A stretch of 64,000 nt of DNA from Amycolatopsis camponoti (GTDB taxonomy: Bacteria > Actinomycetota > Actinomycetes > Mycobacteriales > Pseudonocardiaceae): the NCBI RefSeq assembly GCF_902497555.1, contig NZ_CABVGP010000001.1, positions 1,526,001-1,590,000 of the forward strand, given 5' to 3'. The notes under the pieces were generated by a model. That model was not told the origin of the DNA. It saw only the letters and a program-made list of their open reading frames with translations, and ran no database searches. Shown here piece by piece: positions 44,938 to 52,630 of the stretch (positions are counted from its first letter, which is position 1; each line of letters opens with the position of its first letter). Both the position numbers and the translations under genes were made by a program.

Positions 44938-45134
44938 GTACCCACACGGACGACACGCGTGCCCAGCCGGACGACACGCGTGCCTGGACAGTCGACACGC
45001 GTGATTGAGGGGTCAACTCGCGTGATTGAGGGGTCGACACGACGGCGGCGCCGTGTCGACCCTCCAATCACGCGTGTCGACTTCCGGATCACGCGTGTCG
45101 ACCCTCTGGTCACGCGTGTCGTCTGGCTGGGTAC
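44938..45134. repeat. Array 4: two-sided 21-bp repeat array
   Basis: Left cores at 44955, 44976, 44997 (ACGCGT), 45018 (TCGCGT) and 45039 (ACGACG); right cores ACGCGT at 45070, 45091 and 45112, then a decayed ACGTGA at 45133. All steps on each side are exactly 21 bases. GTCGACACGCGTGATTGAGG on the left is matched by its inverted copy on the right with one extra C. The centre GTCGACAC...GTGTCGAC forms its own hairpin, and the outer ends (GTACCCA at 44938, TGGGTAC at 45128) are inverted too. The rest of the 44816-45182 gap holds the binding-protein promoter region and no gene. Confidence 0.88.
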
Positions 45135-45140
45135 GTGAAA

Positions 45141-45170
45141 GAGCGCGACGGCCGGCAGGCCGTCGCGCTC
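45141..45170 (-). terminator. Terminator after LacI gene
   Basis: GAGCGCGACGGCC and GGCCGTCGCGCTC form a perfect 13-bp stem with a four-base loop, 12 bases after the LacI stop. Array 4 follows directly. Confidence 0.8.
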
Positions 45171-45182
45171 TGGAGGTGAGAC

Positions 45183-46190
45183 TTAGGCGGTGCGGCGGGC
45201 GGTGGACCCGCGCACCACCAGTTCCGGGGCGAACAGCAGCTCCTCGGCCGCCACCTCGCCGCCGTTGATGCGCTTCACCAGCAGCTCCACCACCGCCCGG
45301 CCCATGGCCTCGATCGGCTGCCGCGTGGTCGTCAACGGCGGGTCGGTGCAGTTCATCAACGCCGAGTCGTCGTAGCCGACCACCGAAATGTCCTCCGGCA
45401 CCGACAAGCCCTGCCGACGCGCCGCGCGCACCGCGCCCAGGGCCAGCAGGTCGCTCGCGCACAACACCGCCGTCGCGCCGCGGGGGTACAGGCGAGCCGC
45501 CGCCGCGTGGCCGCCCTCGATCGAGAACATGCCGTGCTCCACCAGCTCGTCCAGCACCGGCAACCCGAGCTTCGCCGCGTACGACTGGAACGCCTCGAGC
45601 TTGCGCTGCGACGGCACGTGGTCCGACGGCCCCAGGACCAGCCCGATCTTCTCGTGCCCGAGCGAACTGAGGTGCCCGACGACCTGCTCCACCGCCACCG
45701 CGTCGTCGCACGACACCTGCGGCAGCCCGAGGTGGTCGACCGCCGCGTTGATCAGCACCGTCGGGAGCCGCCGCTCGACGAGGTGGTGGTAGTGCGAGTG
45801 GACCGCGTCCGCCTGCGCGTACAGCCCGCCGGCGAACACCACGCCCGACACCTGCTGCTGCAGGAGCAGCTCGACGTACTCCGCCTCCGACACCCCACCC
45901 GCGGTCCGCGTGCACAGCACCGGCGTGAACCCCTGCTGCGCGAGCGCGTTGCCCATGATCTCGGCCAGCGCGGGGAAGATGGGGTTCTGCAGCTCCGGCA
46001 GCACCAGCCCGACCAGGCGGGCCCGCTCGCCGCGCAGCTGGGTGGGGCGTTCGTAGCCCATCACGTCCAGCGCGGTGAGCACGGCGGCCCGGGTGCTGGC
46101 GGACACCCCGGACCGGCCGTTGAGCACCCGGCTGACCGTGGCTTCGCTGACCCCGACCTGGCGGGCGACTTCGGCAAGACGACGCGTCAT
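45183..46190 (-). CDS. LacI family regulator of the alpha-glucan locus
   Basis: A 335-residue LacI repressor: helix-turn-helix LAEVARQVGVSEATVSRVLN at the N-terminus, then a sugar-binding core (ARLVGLVLPELQNPIFPALA and DISVVGYDDS). It lies between the secreted GH87 genes and the sugar ABC/GH13 operon, all on the minus strand, so it probably controls both. A 12-bp palindrome CGCAACTTTGCG upstream of the GH87 pair and related GCAACT sequences upstream of this gene and of the binding-protein gene may be its sites; weak evidence. Confidence 0.9.
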   Translation of the reverse strand: MTRRLAEVARQVGVSEATVSRVLNGRSGVSASTRAAVLTALDVMGYERPTQLRGERARLVGLVLPELQNPIFPALAEIMGNALAQQGFTPVLCTRTAGGVSEAEYVELLLQQQVSGVVFAGGLYAQADAVHSHYHHLVERRLPTVLINAAVDHLGLPQVSCDDAVAVEQVVGHLSSLGHEKIGLVLGPSDHVPSQRKLEAFQSYAAKLGLPVLDELVEHGMFSIEGGHAAAARLYPRGATAVLCASDLLALGAVRAARRQGLSVPEDISVVGYDDSALMNCTDPPLTTTRQPIEAMGRAVVELLVKRINGGEVAAEELLFAPELVVRGSTARRTA

Positions 46191-46228
46191 GAGTGAAACT
46201 TTACAGCAACTGGGCGCAAAAGTATGAC

Positions 46229-46263
46229 AAGCCCGTACCGGTGTCAGGTACCGGTACGGGCTT
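46229..46263 (-). terminator. Terminator after GH87 operon
   Basis: AAGCCCGTACCGG and CCGGTACGGGCTT form a perfect 13-bp stem with a nine-base loop, 15 bases beyond the stop of the second GH87 gene. Confidence 0.8.
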
Positions 46264-46277
46264 GCCGACTGACCGAG

Positions 46278-48452
46278 CTACGAAGCCGCCACTTCGAACT
46301 CGGACACCTGACCCGCGGGCCAGCCCGTGTTGCCGGTGAACGTCAGCCGCACGAAACGCTGGGACGTCGCCGCGAAGGAAGCCGACGCCGTGTTGCCGGA
46401 TGCCGGGTCGAACGCGTAGCCGCGCGAACCCACCAGGGTCGTGTACGAACCGCCGTCCGTACTGCCGGAGATCGTCACCGTCTCGGTCCGCGCGCCCCAC
46501 GCCGACGACGGCGGCAGCCGCAGCGTCACCTTGTTGATCGACGCCGCCGCGCCCAGGTCCACCGTCAGCGTCTGCGGGAACGCGTTGTTCGCGCTCTCCC
46601 AGTACGAGTTCGCGTCACCGTCCACCGCGTTCGACGGCGGAAAGCCACCGACGGACGCCGACGCGCTGATCGCCTTGCCGCGCGCGAGGTTGCTGCCGGA
46701 CGTGGGCGGCTGCGGCGGTCCCGAGTTCGGCGCGGGCCACGTCGAGCAGTCGCCCCACGTGCCGGTCCAGCCGCTGTTGCCGGACCCGGTGAACGTCATC
46801 CGCGGGATCGACGTCGGGTACGGGCAGTTGTACGTCCCGGTCACGCCGACACCGGACGCGGTCAGGTTGCTGATCGACACCGACCCCTGCGTCTGCGACT
46901 GCGCCACGAACGTGCCGGCGCCCTGCACCGAGACGCCGTCGAGCGTGACGCCCTGGATCTGCTTGCCCTGCCCGTTTCCGTCGATGAACTGGATCGCCTC
47001 GTACGGGCTCTGGATCGCGGTGAACCCGGTGACCCGGATCGTGACGCCGGCGATCGCCTGGTCGCGCGCGTCGAACCACAGCGCCCCGACGCCGAACTGC
47101 CAGTTCGGGTCGAGGGCCCCGGCCCGCAGTGCCGTGTTGTTCGACAGCGTGACCGTGCCACCGAGCGGCACCGAGTTGAACCGGTTCGCCACCAGGTACC
47201 CGCCGCCGAGGGCGTTGGTGTCCTGGACGAGGTTGCCGCTGACCGTGTTGTTCGAGCCGCCGTACAGCGCGATCCCGTTGGCCAGGTTCGGCTGCACGAC
47301 CGTGTTGTTCACCAGCGAGTTGCCCGAGTCGGCCTGGCCGTTCGACCAGAGCGCGAGCCCGTCGTCGCCGTTGTTGCGCAGGTAGTTGTTGCGCAACGTC
47401 GAGTTCGTCACCGCGCCGTCGAAGTTCACGCCGTCGGCCTGCGTGTCGAGGATGCGGTTGTTCTCGATGGTGAGGTTCGACGACGCGCCGTTCATCAGCC
47501 ACAGCCCGCACTTCGTGTCCTGGATCCACAGGCCGCTGACGACCGAGCCGTTGCCGAGGACGCCGTGGAACGCGTTGTCCGGGCTGCCGTCGTTGCGTTC
47601 GGTGACGTCGCCGAACACCGCGAAGTCGTACAGCTTGATGTTCCCGGACGCGCTGCCGTTGTTGAAGATGTTGTTGCCGTGCAACACCGTGTACCACGGC
47701 CCGGCGCCGCGGACCGTGGTCTGGTCGATCTGCAGGGCCGACCCGATCTCGAACCGGCCGGACGGGACCCAGACCTCGCGAGCCTGCGAACGCGCCGCCG
47801 ACAGTGCGTTGCGGAACGCCTGCGAGTCGTCCGACGAGTCGTTCGCCGTGGCACCGTAGTCGGTCACCGAGAGCGCGTTGGCAGGCTTCGAGCCCGCGCC
47901 GCCGACCTGCTCGAAGTCCGCGAGGTCGATGGTCGCCTGCCCGACGTCACCCGAGTCGGCCTGCACTCGGACCTTCGCACCCGCCGCCAAGTTCTGCCCG
48001 AACATCACACGGGCGTCGTCGAAGAAGTGGTGCGTCTTCGAACCGGTGATGAAGCCGGTGTCCACATAGGTGTAGCGCGACGTCACCGGTAGCGCGAGCT
48101 TGGACCCGTTGACGGACACCGAAAGCCTGCCGGACGAGCCGTCGGGGAGGTTGTAGTGGACGTTGATCGAGTTGGCCGCCGCGGGCAGGGTGAACTCGAC
48201 GTACTGGCCGGTCGTGATCCGCACGGCCTGCCGCCCGGAGGCTTCCGAGGCGATCGAAGCCTGGGTGTAGTCGGGACCGACGGCCGAGCCGTTCGTCGCC
48301 GAGCACTCGGCTTCGACGGTCCGGAACGGCACGCTCGCGCCGCCGGACGCCGTGACCGGGCAGGTCGCGGCCACGGCGGGGGCGCTGCCGGAAAGCACCG
48401 CCAGGCCGGACGCGGCGAGCGCGACGGCGAGGAGAGCGGGAATGCGGGACAT
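46278..48452 (-). CDS. Secreted GH87 alpha-1,3-glucanase-like enzyme with discoidin domain (copy B)
   Basis: A 724-residue secreted protein. Signal peptide (about 1-29), then a CBM6/35-like domain (about 40-185: VEAECSATNG... VEFTLPAAANSINVHYNLPD), a right-handed beta-helix (about 195-560) and a C-terminal F5/8-type discoidin domain (about 590-724). The aspartates D340, D363 and D364 (QADGVNF, NNGDDGLALWS) have the 23-residue spacing of the GH87 catalytic Asp trio. GH87 enzymes cut alpha-1,3-glucan (mutan, nigeran, fungal wall glucan). The ATG at 48452 is preferred for its GAGAGG spacing; GTG/ATG at 48461/48458 are alternatives. It follows its paralog by about 12 bases in one operon. Confidence 0.85.
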   Translation of the reverse strand: MSRIPALLAVALAASGLAVLSGSAPAVAATCPVTASGGASVPFRTVEAECSATNGSAVGPDYTQASIASEASGRQAVRITTGQYVEFTLPAAANSINVHYNLPDGSSGRLSVSVNGSKLALPVTSRYTYVDTGFITGSKTHHFFDDARVMFGQNLAAGAKVRVQADSGDVGQATIDLADFEQVGGAGSKPANALSVTDYGATANDSSDDSQAFRNALSAARSQAREVWVPSGRFEIGSALQIDQTTVRGAGPWYTVLHGNNIFNNGSASGNIKLYDFAVFGDVTERNDGSPDNAFHGVLGNGSVVSGLWIQDTKCGLWLMNGASSNLTIENNRILDTQADGVNFDGAVTNSTLRNNYLRNNGDDGLALWSNGQADSGNSLVNNTVVQPNLANGIALYGGSNNTVSGNLVQDTNALGGGYLVANRFNSVPLGGTVTLSNNTALRAGALDPNWQFGVGALWFDARDQAIAGVTIRVTGFTAIQSPYEAIQFIDGNGQGKQIQGVTLDGVSVQGAGTFVAQSQTQGSVSISNLTASGVGVTGTYNCPYPTSIPRMTFTGSGNSGWTGTWGDCSTWPAPNSGPPQPPTSGSNLARGKAISASASVGGFPPSNAVDGDANSYWESANNAFPQTLTVDLGAAASINKVTLRLPPSSAWGARTETVTISGSTDGGSYTTLVGSRGYAFDPASGNTASASFAATSQRFVRLTFTGNTGWPAGQVSEFEVAAS

Positions 48453-48464
48453 CGTCATCACCTC

Positions 48465-50747
48465 TCAGGACGAATAGGCTTCGAGTTCGGACAGCTGCCC
48501 GGCGGGCCAGCCGGTGTTGCCGGTGAAGGTCAGCCGCAGCGTGCGGGCCGACGTCGCCGGGAACGTGATGGTCGCGGTGTTGCCGGACGCGGGGTTGAAC
48601 GTGTAGCCCGCGGCGGCCTTGACGCCGTCGACCGCGATCGTCTGCGTCCGCGTGCCCCACGCCGAGGACGGCGGCAGCTTGAGCACCAGCCGCGACACCG
48701 AAACGGTGGCCCCGAAGTCGACGGTCAGCGACTGCGGGAACGCGTTGTTCGCGCTCTCCCAGTACGAGTTCGCGTCGCCGTCGACCGCGTTCGAAGGCGG
48801 GAAGCCACCCTGGGACGCCGACGCGCTGACCGCCTTGTGCAGCGCCAGGTTCCCGGTCGGCGGAGTGGTCGGAGTAGTGGTGGTCGGCGGCGTGGTGGTG
48901 GTCGGCGGAGTGGTCGTACCGCCGTTGTCCGAGCCGTACACCGGCGTCGGCCACGAGCCGCAGAACGTCGTCGACCAGCCCGAGTTGCCGCCCTGGTCGG
49001 CCAGACCCGCCATCGCGTCCGGGCCCATGCAGTTGTAGACGCCGGCCCGCCCGACCCCGGTCGCGACGACGTTCTTCACCGACCCCGTCGGCTTGGCCTG
49101 GATCTGCCACGCGAACGTGCCCGCCCCGGTGATCCGGACGTTGGTGAAGTGCACGTCCGTCGTCGCGCTGTCGATGAACTGGATGGCCTCGTAGTTGTTG
49201 TCCAGCAGGTCGAGGTCGGTGACGTCGACGCGGCCGGTGATGGCGCCGTCGCGGCCGTCGAACCACAGGGCGCCGACGCCGAACTGCCAGTTCGAGTCGA
49301 GCACGCCGGTGCGGATCGCGGTGTTGCGAGCGACCGTCGTGGTGCCCGAGAGCGGCACCGCGCTGAACCGGTTGGCGATGTGGATGCCGCCGCCCTGGTC
49401 CTGGTTGTCGGCCACGACGTTGTCGGAGACGGTGTTGTCGTGCCCGCCGTAGATCGCGATGTTGTTGGCGAGGATCGGCAGCAGCACGGTGTTGAAGGAG
49501 AACGTGTTGTGGTGGTCGGCGTCGTGCTCGGACCACATCGCGAGGCCGTCGTCGCCGGTGTTGCGCAGGAAGTTGTTCGTCACCGTGACGTTGCTGATGC
49601 CCTGGTGCAGGTTCAGCCCGTCGGCGGTCTGGTCGAGGATCCGGTTGCCGGACACGGTGAGCCCGTCGAACGGCCCGTCGAGCCACAGCCCGACCTTCGT
49701 GTGCTGCAGCCACAGGTTCTGCACGACCGAGCCGCCGCCCAGCGCGCCGCCGATGGCGTTGGACTGGTCGCAGTCGACGCGGGCGTCGACCTGGCCGATG
49801 ATCGCGAAGTCGTAGAGCTTCACGGCGCTGCTCGTGCCGGGCACGGCCGCGTTGCCGGGGTAGGTCGACGTGCCGCAGCTCGCCGGCTCACCCTTGCCGA
49901 AGATCCCGGCGCGCGGGCCGGTGAGCACGGAGTACCACGGCCCGGCGCCGCGGATCGTCACCTGGTCGACGGTGATGTGGTGGCCGAGGGTGAAGGTCCC
50001 GGAGGGGATCCAGACCTCCTTGCCCTGGCTGCGCGCCGCGGCGACCGCCGAGTCGAACGCCGAAGCGTCATCGCTCGTGTCGCCCGCGGTGGCGCCGTAG
50101 TCGGTGACGGACACCGAGTTCGCCGGGCGCGTGGCCGCGGCGCCGACCTGCTCGAAGTCGGCGAGGTCGATGGTGGCGGGGGTGACGTCGCCCGCGTCGA
50201 CCTGCAGCTTGATCTTGGTGCCGGCCGGGTACGACGTGCCGAGCAGCGCGCGGGTCTCGTCGTAGAAGTGGTGCGCGTGGCCGTCGCCCGGGTTGTTGGT
50301 GAACGGGTACGAGCCGTAGTACCAGGCCCACTTCGACGTCAGCGCGAGGTCGCGGTTGTGCGCGCCGCCGACGTAGAGCGAGATCGTGCCGTTGACGGAA
50401 TCCGGGAGGCTGTAGCGGAAGTCGATCGAGTTCGCCGGGGCGGTGAGCGTGAACTCGACGTACTTGCCCTGGCCGGACAGCGTCACGGCTTTGCGGCCGG
50501 ACGCCTCGCCGGCGAGCGTGCCGGCGTTGCGGTCGGGGCCGATGACCGTGCCGTTCGTGGCGGCGGTTTCCGCTTCCTGCTCGACGAACGGGACCGTCGC
50601 GCCGCGGCCGGCCGCGAGCGTGTCGGCGGGAGCCGCGGCGATGGTGATCCCGGCCGCCGCGATGACAGCCAAGGTGAGAACGCCGAACCGCTTGGGGGAA
50701 GCGCTTTTGGGCGCGCTGAAGACAAAGCTGGGGGACATGGGCAGCAC
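48465..50747 (-). CDS. Secreted GH87 alpha-1,3-glucanase-like enzyme with discoidin domain (copy A)
   Basis: A 760-residue paralog of the downstream gene with the same order of parts: long signal region (about 1-46), CBM6/35-like domain (about 55-200), beta-helix (about 212-590), a Thr-Pro linker (about 616-640) and a discoidin domain. The catalytic Asp trio is D376, D399 and D400 (TADGLNLH, NTGDDGLAMWS), again 23 apart. The linker is missing in the partner. It is first in the operon and has a clear promoter upstream. The start is the GTG at 50747 or the ATG three codons later. Secreted action on alpha-1,3-glucan would supply oligosaccharides to the adjacent transporter. Confidence 0.86.
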   Translation of the reverse strand: MLPMSPSFVFSAPKSASPKRFGVLTLAVIAAAGITIAAAPADTLAAGRGATVPFVEQEAETAATNGTVIGPDRNAGTLAGEASGRKAVTLSGQGKYVEFTLTAPANSIDFRYSLPDSVNGTISLYVGGAHNRDLALTSKWAWYYGSYPFTNNPGDGHAHHFYDETRALLGTSYPAGTKIKLQVDAGDVTPATIDLADFEQVGAAATRPANSVSVTDYGATAGDTSDDASAFDSAVAAARSQGKEVWIPSGTFTLGHHITVDQVTIRGAGPWYSVLTGPRAGIFGKGEPASCGTSTYPGNAAVPGTSSAVKLYDFAIIGQVDARVDCDQSNAIGGALGGGSVVQNLWLQHTKVGLWLDGPFDGLTVSGNRILDQTADGLNLHQGISNVTVTNNFLRNTGDDGLAMWSEHDADHHNTFSFNTVLLPILANNIAIYGGHDNTVSDNVVADNQDQGGGIHIANRFSAVPLSGTTTVARNTAIRTGVLDSNWQFGVGALWFDGRDGAITGRVDVTDLDLLDNNYEAIQFIDSATTDVHFTNVRITGAGTFAWQIQAKPTGSVKNVVATGVGRAGVYNCMGPDAMAGLADQGGNSGWSTTFCGSWPTPVYGSDNGGTTTPPTTTTPPTTTTPTTPPTGNLALHKAVSASASQGGFPPSNAVDGDANSYWESANNAFPQSLTVDFGATVSVSRLVLKLPPSSAWGTRTQTIAVDGVKAAAGYTFNPASGNTATITFPATSARTLRLTFTGNTGWPAGQLSELEAYSS

Positions 50748-50785
50748 TGGCCTTTCCGCAGCTGGTGGGGACCTCTGTGATCGGG

Positions 50786-50843
50786 ATCATACGAATCCTG
50801 GACAAGAAATCGCAATAGTTGGACGAACTTACGCAACTTTGCG
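50786..50843 (-). promoter_or_regulatory. GH87 operon promoter with upstream palindrome
   Basis: On the minus strand TTGCGA (50815-50810) and TATGAT (50791-50786) are 18 bases apart, giving a leader of about 30 bases before the GH87 start. CGCAACTTTGCG at 50832-50843 is a perfect 12-bp palindrome (CGCAA/TTGCG) just upstream and is a candidate LacI operator. Confidence 0.55.
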
Positions 50844-50936
50844 ACAGGAATTGACGACTGCGCCGGATGTCCGACGTTCGCTTACGCCCGGCGGAGCAAC
50901 GGCCTCGCGGTCGGAGCGCGCTGATAAATTCCGGGG

Positions 50937-51719
50937 ATGAGCCAGCGACGTGCGGACGGCAGCGCCGGGGACGCGGACTACGGCGCGATCGGCGGGGTCT
51001 ACACCGACTACCGCAAGCCGGATCCCCGTATCGGCCAGTACATCCTCGACGCGCTGGGGGACGCGCGGACCGTGCTCAACGTCGGTGCGGGCGCCGGCGC
51101 GTACGAGCCCGAGGACCGGGAAGTCACCGCGGTCGAGCCGTCCGCGTCGATGCGCGCGCAGCGCCCGGCGGACCTGCCGCCCGCGGTCGACGCCGTGGCC
51201 GAGAAGCTCCCGTTCCCGGACCGCGCGTTCGAGGGCGCGATGAGCACGTTCAGCGTCCACCAGTGGGCCGACCTGTGGACCGGGCTGAAGGAGCTGCGCC
51301 GCGTCACCCGCGGCCCGATCGCCATCCTGACCTGCGACCCGGCTCTGCTGCGGCGGTTCTGGCTGCTCGACTACGCGCCCGAGGTGATCGAGACCGAAGC
51401 GCGGCGCTACCCGTCGGTCGACGACATCGCCGACGGGCTCGGCGGCCACACCTCGATCGTCCCCGTGCCCATCCCGATCGACTGCACGGACGGCTTCAAC
51501 GAGGCCTACTACGCCCGCCCGGAACGCCTGCTCGACCCGGGCGCGCGGCTGTCGTGCTCGGCGTGGAGCTTCGTCGACGACCGCGTGCACCACCGGTTCG
51601 CCGCCGAGCTGCAGCACGACCTCGACGACGGCACGTGGGAACGCCGCTACGGGCGCCTCCGCGAGCAGCAGACGTTCGAGGGCTCGCTGGTCCTCGTCGT
51701 CTCGGACCCGACGGGATGA
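50937..51719 (+). CDS. SAM-dependent methyltransferase (class I)
   Basis: A 260-residue methyltransferase: TVLNVGAGAGAYEPEDREVT (motif I and the acidic residue after strand 2), VEPSASM, and motif IV MSTFSVHQWADL. The substrate is unknown. The stop overlaps the esterase start (ATGA), so the two form a unit. It is divergent from the GH87 operon but shares no obvious function with it. Confidence 0.84.
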   Translation: MSQRRADGSAGDADYGAIGGVYTDYRKPDPRIGQYILDALGDARTVLNVGAGAGAYEPEDREVTAVEPSASMRAQRPADLPPAVDAVAEKLPFPDRAFEGAMSTFSVHQWADLWTGLKELRRVTRGPIAILTCDPALLRRFWLLDYAPEVIETEARRYPSVDDIADGLGGHTSIVPVPIPIDCTDGFNEAYYARPERLLDPGARLSCSAWSFVDDRVHHRFAAELQHDLDDGTWERRYGRLREQQTFEGSLVLVVSDPTG

Positions 51720-52630
51720 CGCCGCCGCCGTTCGACCCGGAGCTCGCCCCGGTCGTCGAAACCCTGCGGGCGCTGCGCCCGCCGCTGGCTTCGCTCGAGG
51801 ACATCCCCGGCCGTCGTGAGCTGAACCGGACCGAGCACCGGACGGTCGAGGAGCTGGCCGCCGCGTACCCGGCGTACAAGGTCGCCGAGGAGTACGCGGG
51901 CGACGTCCCGCTGCTGGTCATGACGCCGTCGTCGAGCGCGGGCGTCCTGTACTACGTCCACGGCGGCGGCACGATCGTCGGCAGCCACCTCGGCCAGGAC
52001 GTCCCGAACCTGCTGGACTGGGCGGGCGAAGCGAATCTGACGATCGTCTCGCCGGGCTACCGGCTCGCGCCCGAGCACCCGTACCCGGCGCCGGTCGAAG
52101 ACTGCTACGCCGGTCTACTGTGGACGGTCGAGCGCTTCGCCGCCCCGGTCGTCGTCGGCGGCATCAGCGCGGGCGGCGGGCTCGCGGCGGCCACCGCGCT
52201 GCTCGCCCGCGACCGCGGCGGGCCGTCGCTCGCCGGGCAGCTGCTGCTCTGCCCGATGCTCGACGACCGCAACGACACGCCTTCGGCGATCGACCTCGAC
52301 GGCCGCGGCCTGTGGGACCGCACGGCCAACCACGTCGGCTGGACGGCGTACCTCGGCGGCCTCGACGACGTCCCGCCCTACGCCGCCGCGGCCCGCGCCG
52401 ACGACCTGTCCGGCCTGCCCCCGGCGTTCCTGGACGTCGGCACGGCGGAGACGTTCCGCGACGAGGTCGTCGCCTACGCGAGCCGGATCTGGCAGGCGGG
52501 CGGCGAAGCCGAGCTGCACATCTGGCCCGGCGGTTTCCACGGCTTCGACTCGCTGGCCCCGGAAGCGCGGATCAGCCGGGCGGCTCGCGCGGCCCGGCTG
52601 ACCTGGTTGCGCCGGCTACTCGGCCAGTAG
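51716..52630 (+). CDS. Alpha/beta hydrolase, hormone-sensitive-lipase type
   Basis: A 304-residue esterase. YYVHGGGTIVGS is the HGGG oxyanion motif, GISAGGG the nucleophile elbow, DVGTAETFRDE holds the acid and PGGFHGFD the histidine. It prefers short acyl esters if it behaves like its family. It is coupled to the methyltransferase gene, and its 3' end overlaps the convergent carnitine-acyltransferase-like gene by 15 bases. Confidence 0.88.
   Translation: MTPPPFDPELAPVVETLRALRPPLASLEDIPGRRELNRTEHRTVEELAAAYPAYKVAEEYAGDVPLLVMTPSSSAGVLYYVHGGGTIVGSHLGQDVPNLLDWAGEANLTIVSPGYRLAPEHPYPAPVEDCYAGLLWTVERFAAPVVVGGISAGGGLAAATALLARDRGGPSLAGQLLLCPMLDDRNDTPSAIDLDGRGLWDRTANHVGWTAYLGGLDDVPPYAAAARADDLSGLPPAFLDVGTAETFRDEVVAYASRIWQAGGEAELHIWPGGFHGFDSLAPEARISRAARAARLTWLRRLLGQ

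Noticed and set aside
44865..45113. Minus-strand frames with seven-residue repeats (TRVIxxS, ITRVDPS) across array 4
   Set aside because: They result from the 21-base DNA period (seven codons) and have no ribosome site or family similarity. The same holds for frames through array 2, except the membrane-protein end, which continues a real gene.
48156..50780. Long plus-strand frame of 874 codons across the GH87 gene
   Set aside because: It is antisense to a clear GH87 gene and very rich in Arg, Val and Gly, as expected of GC-rich shadow frames.
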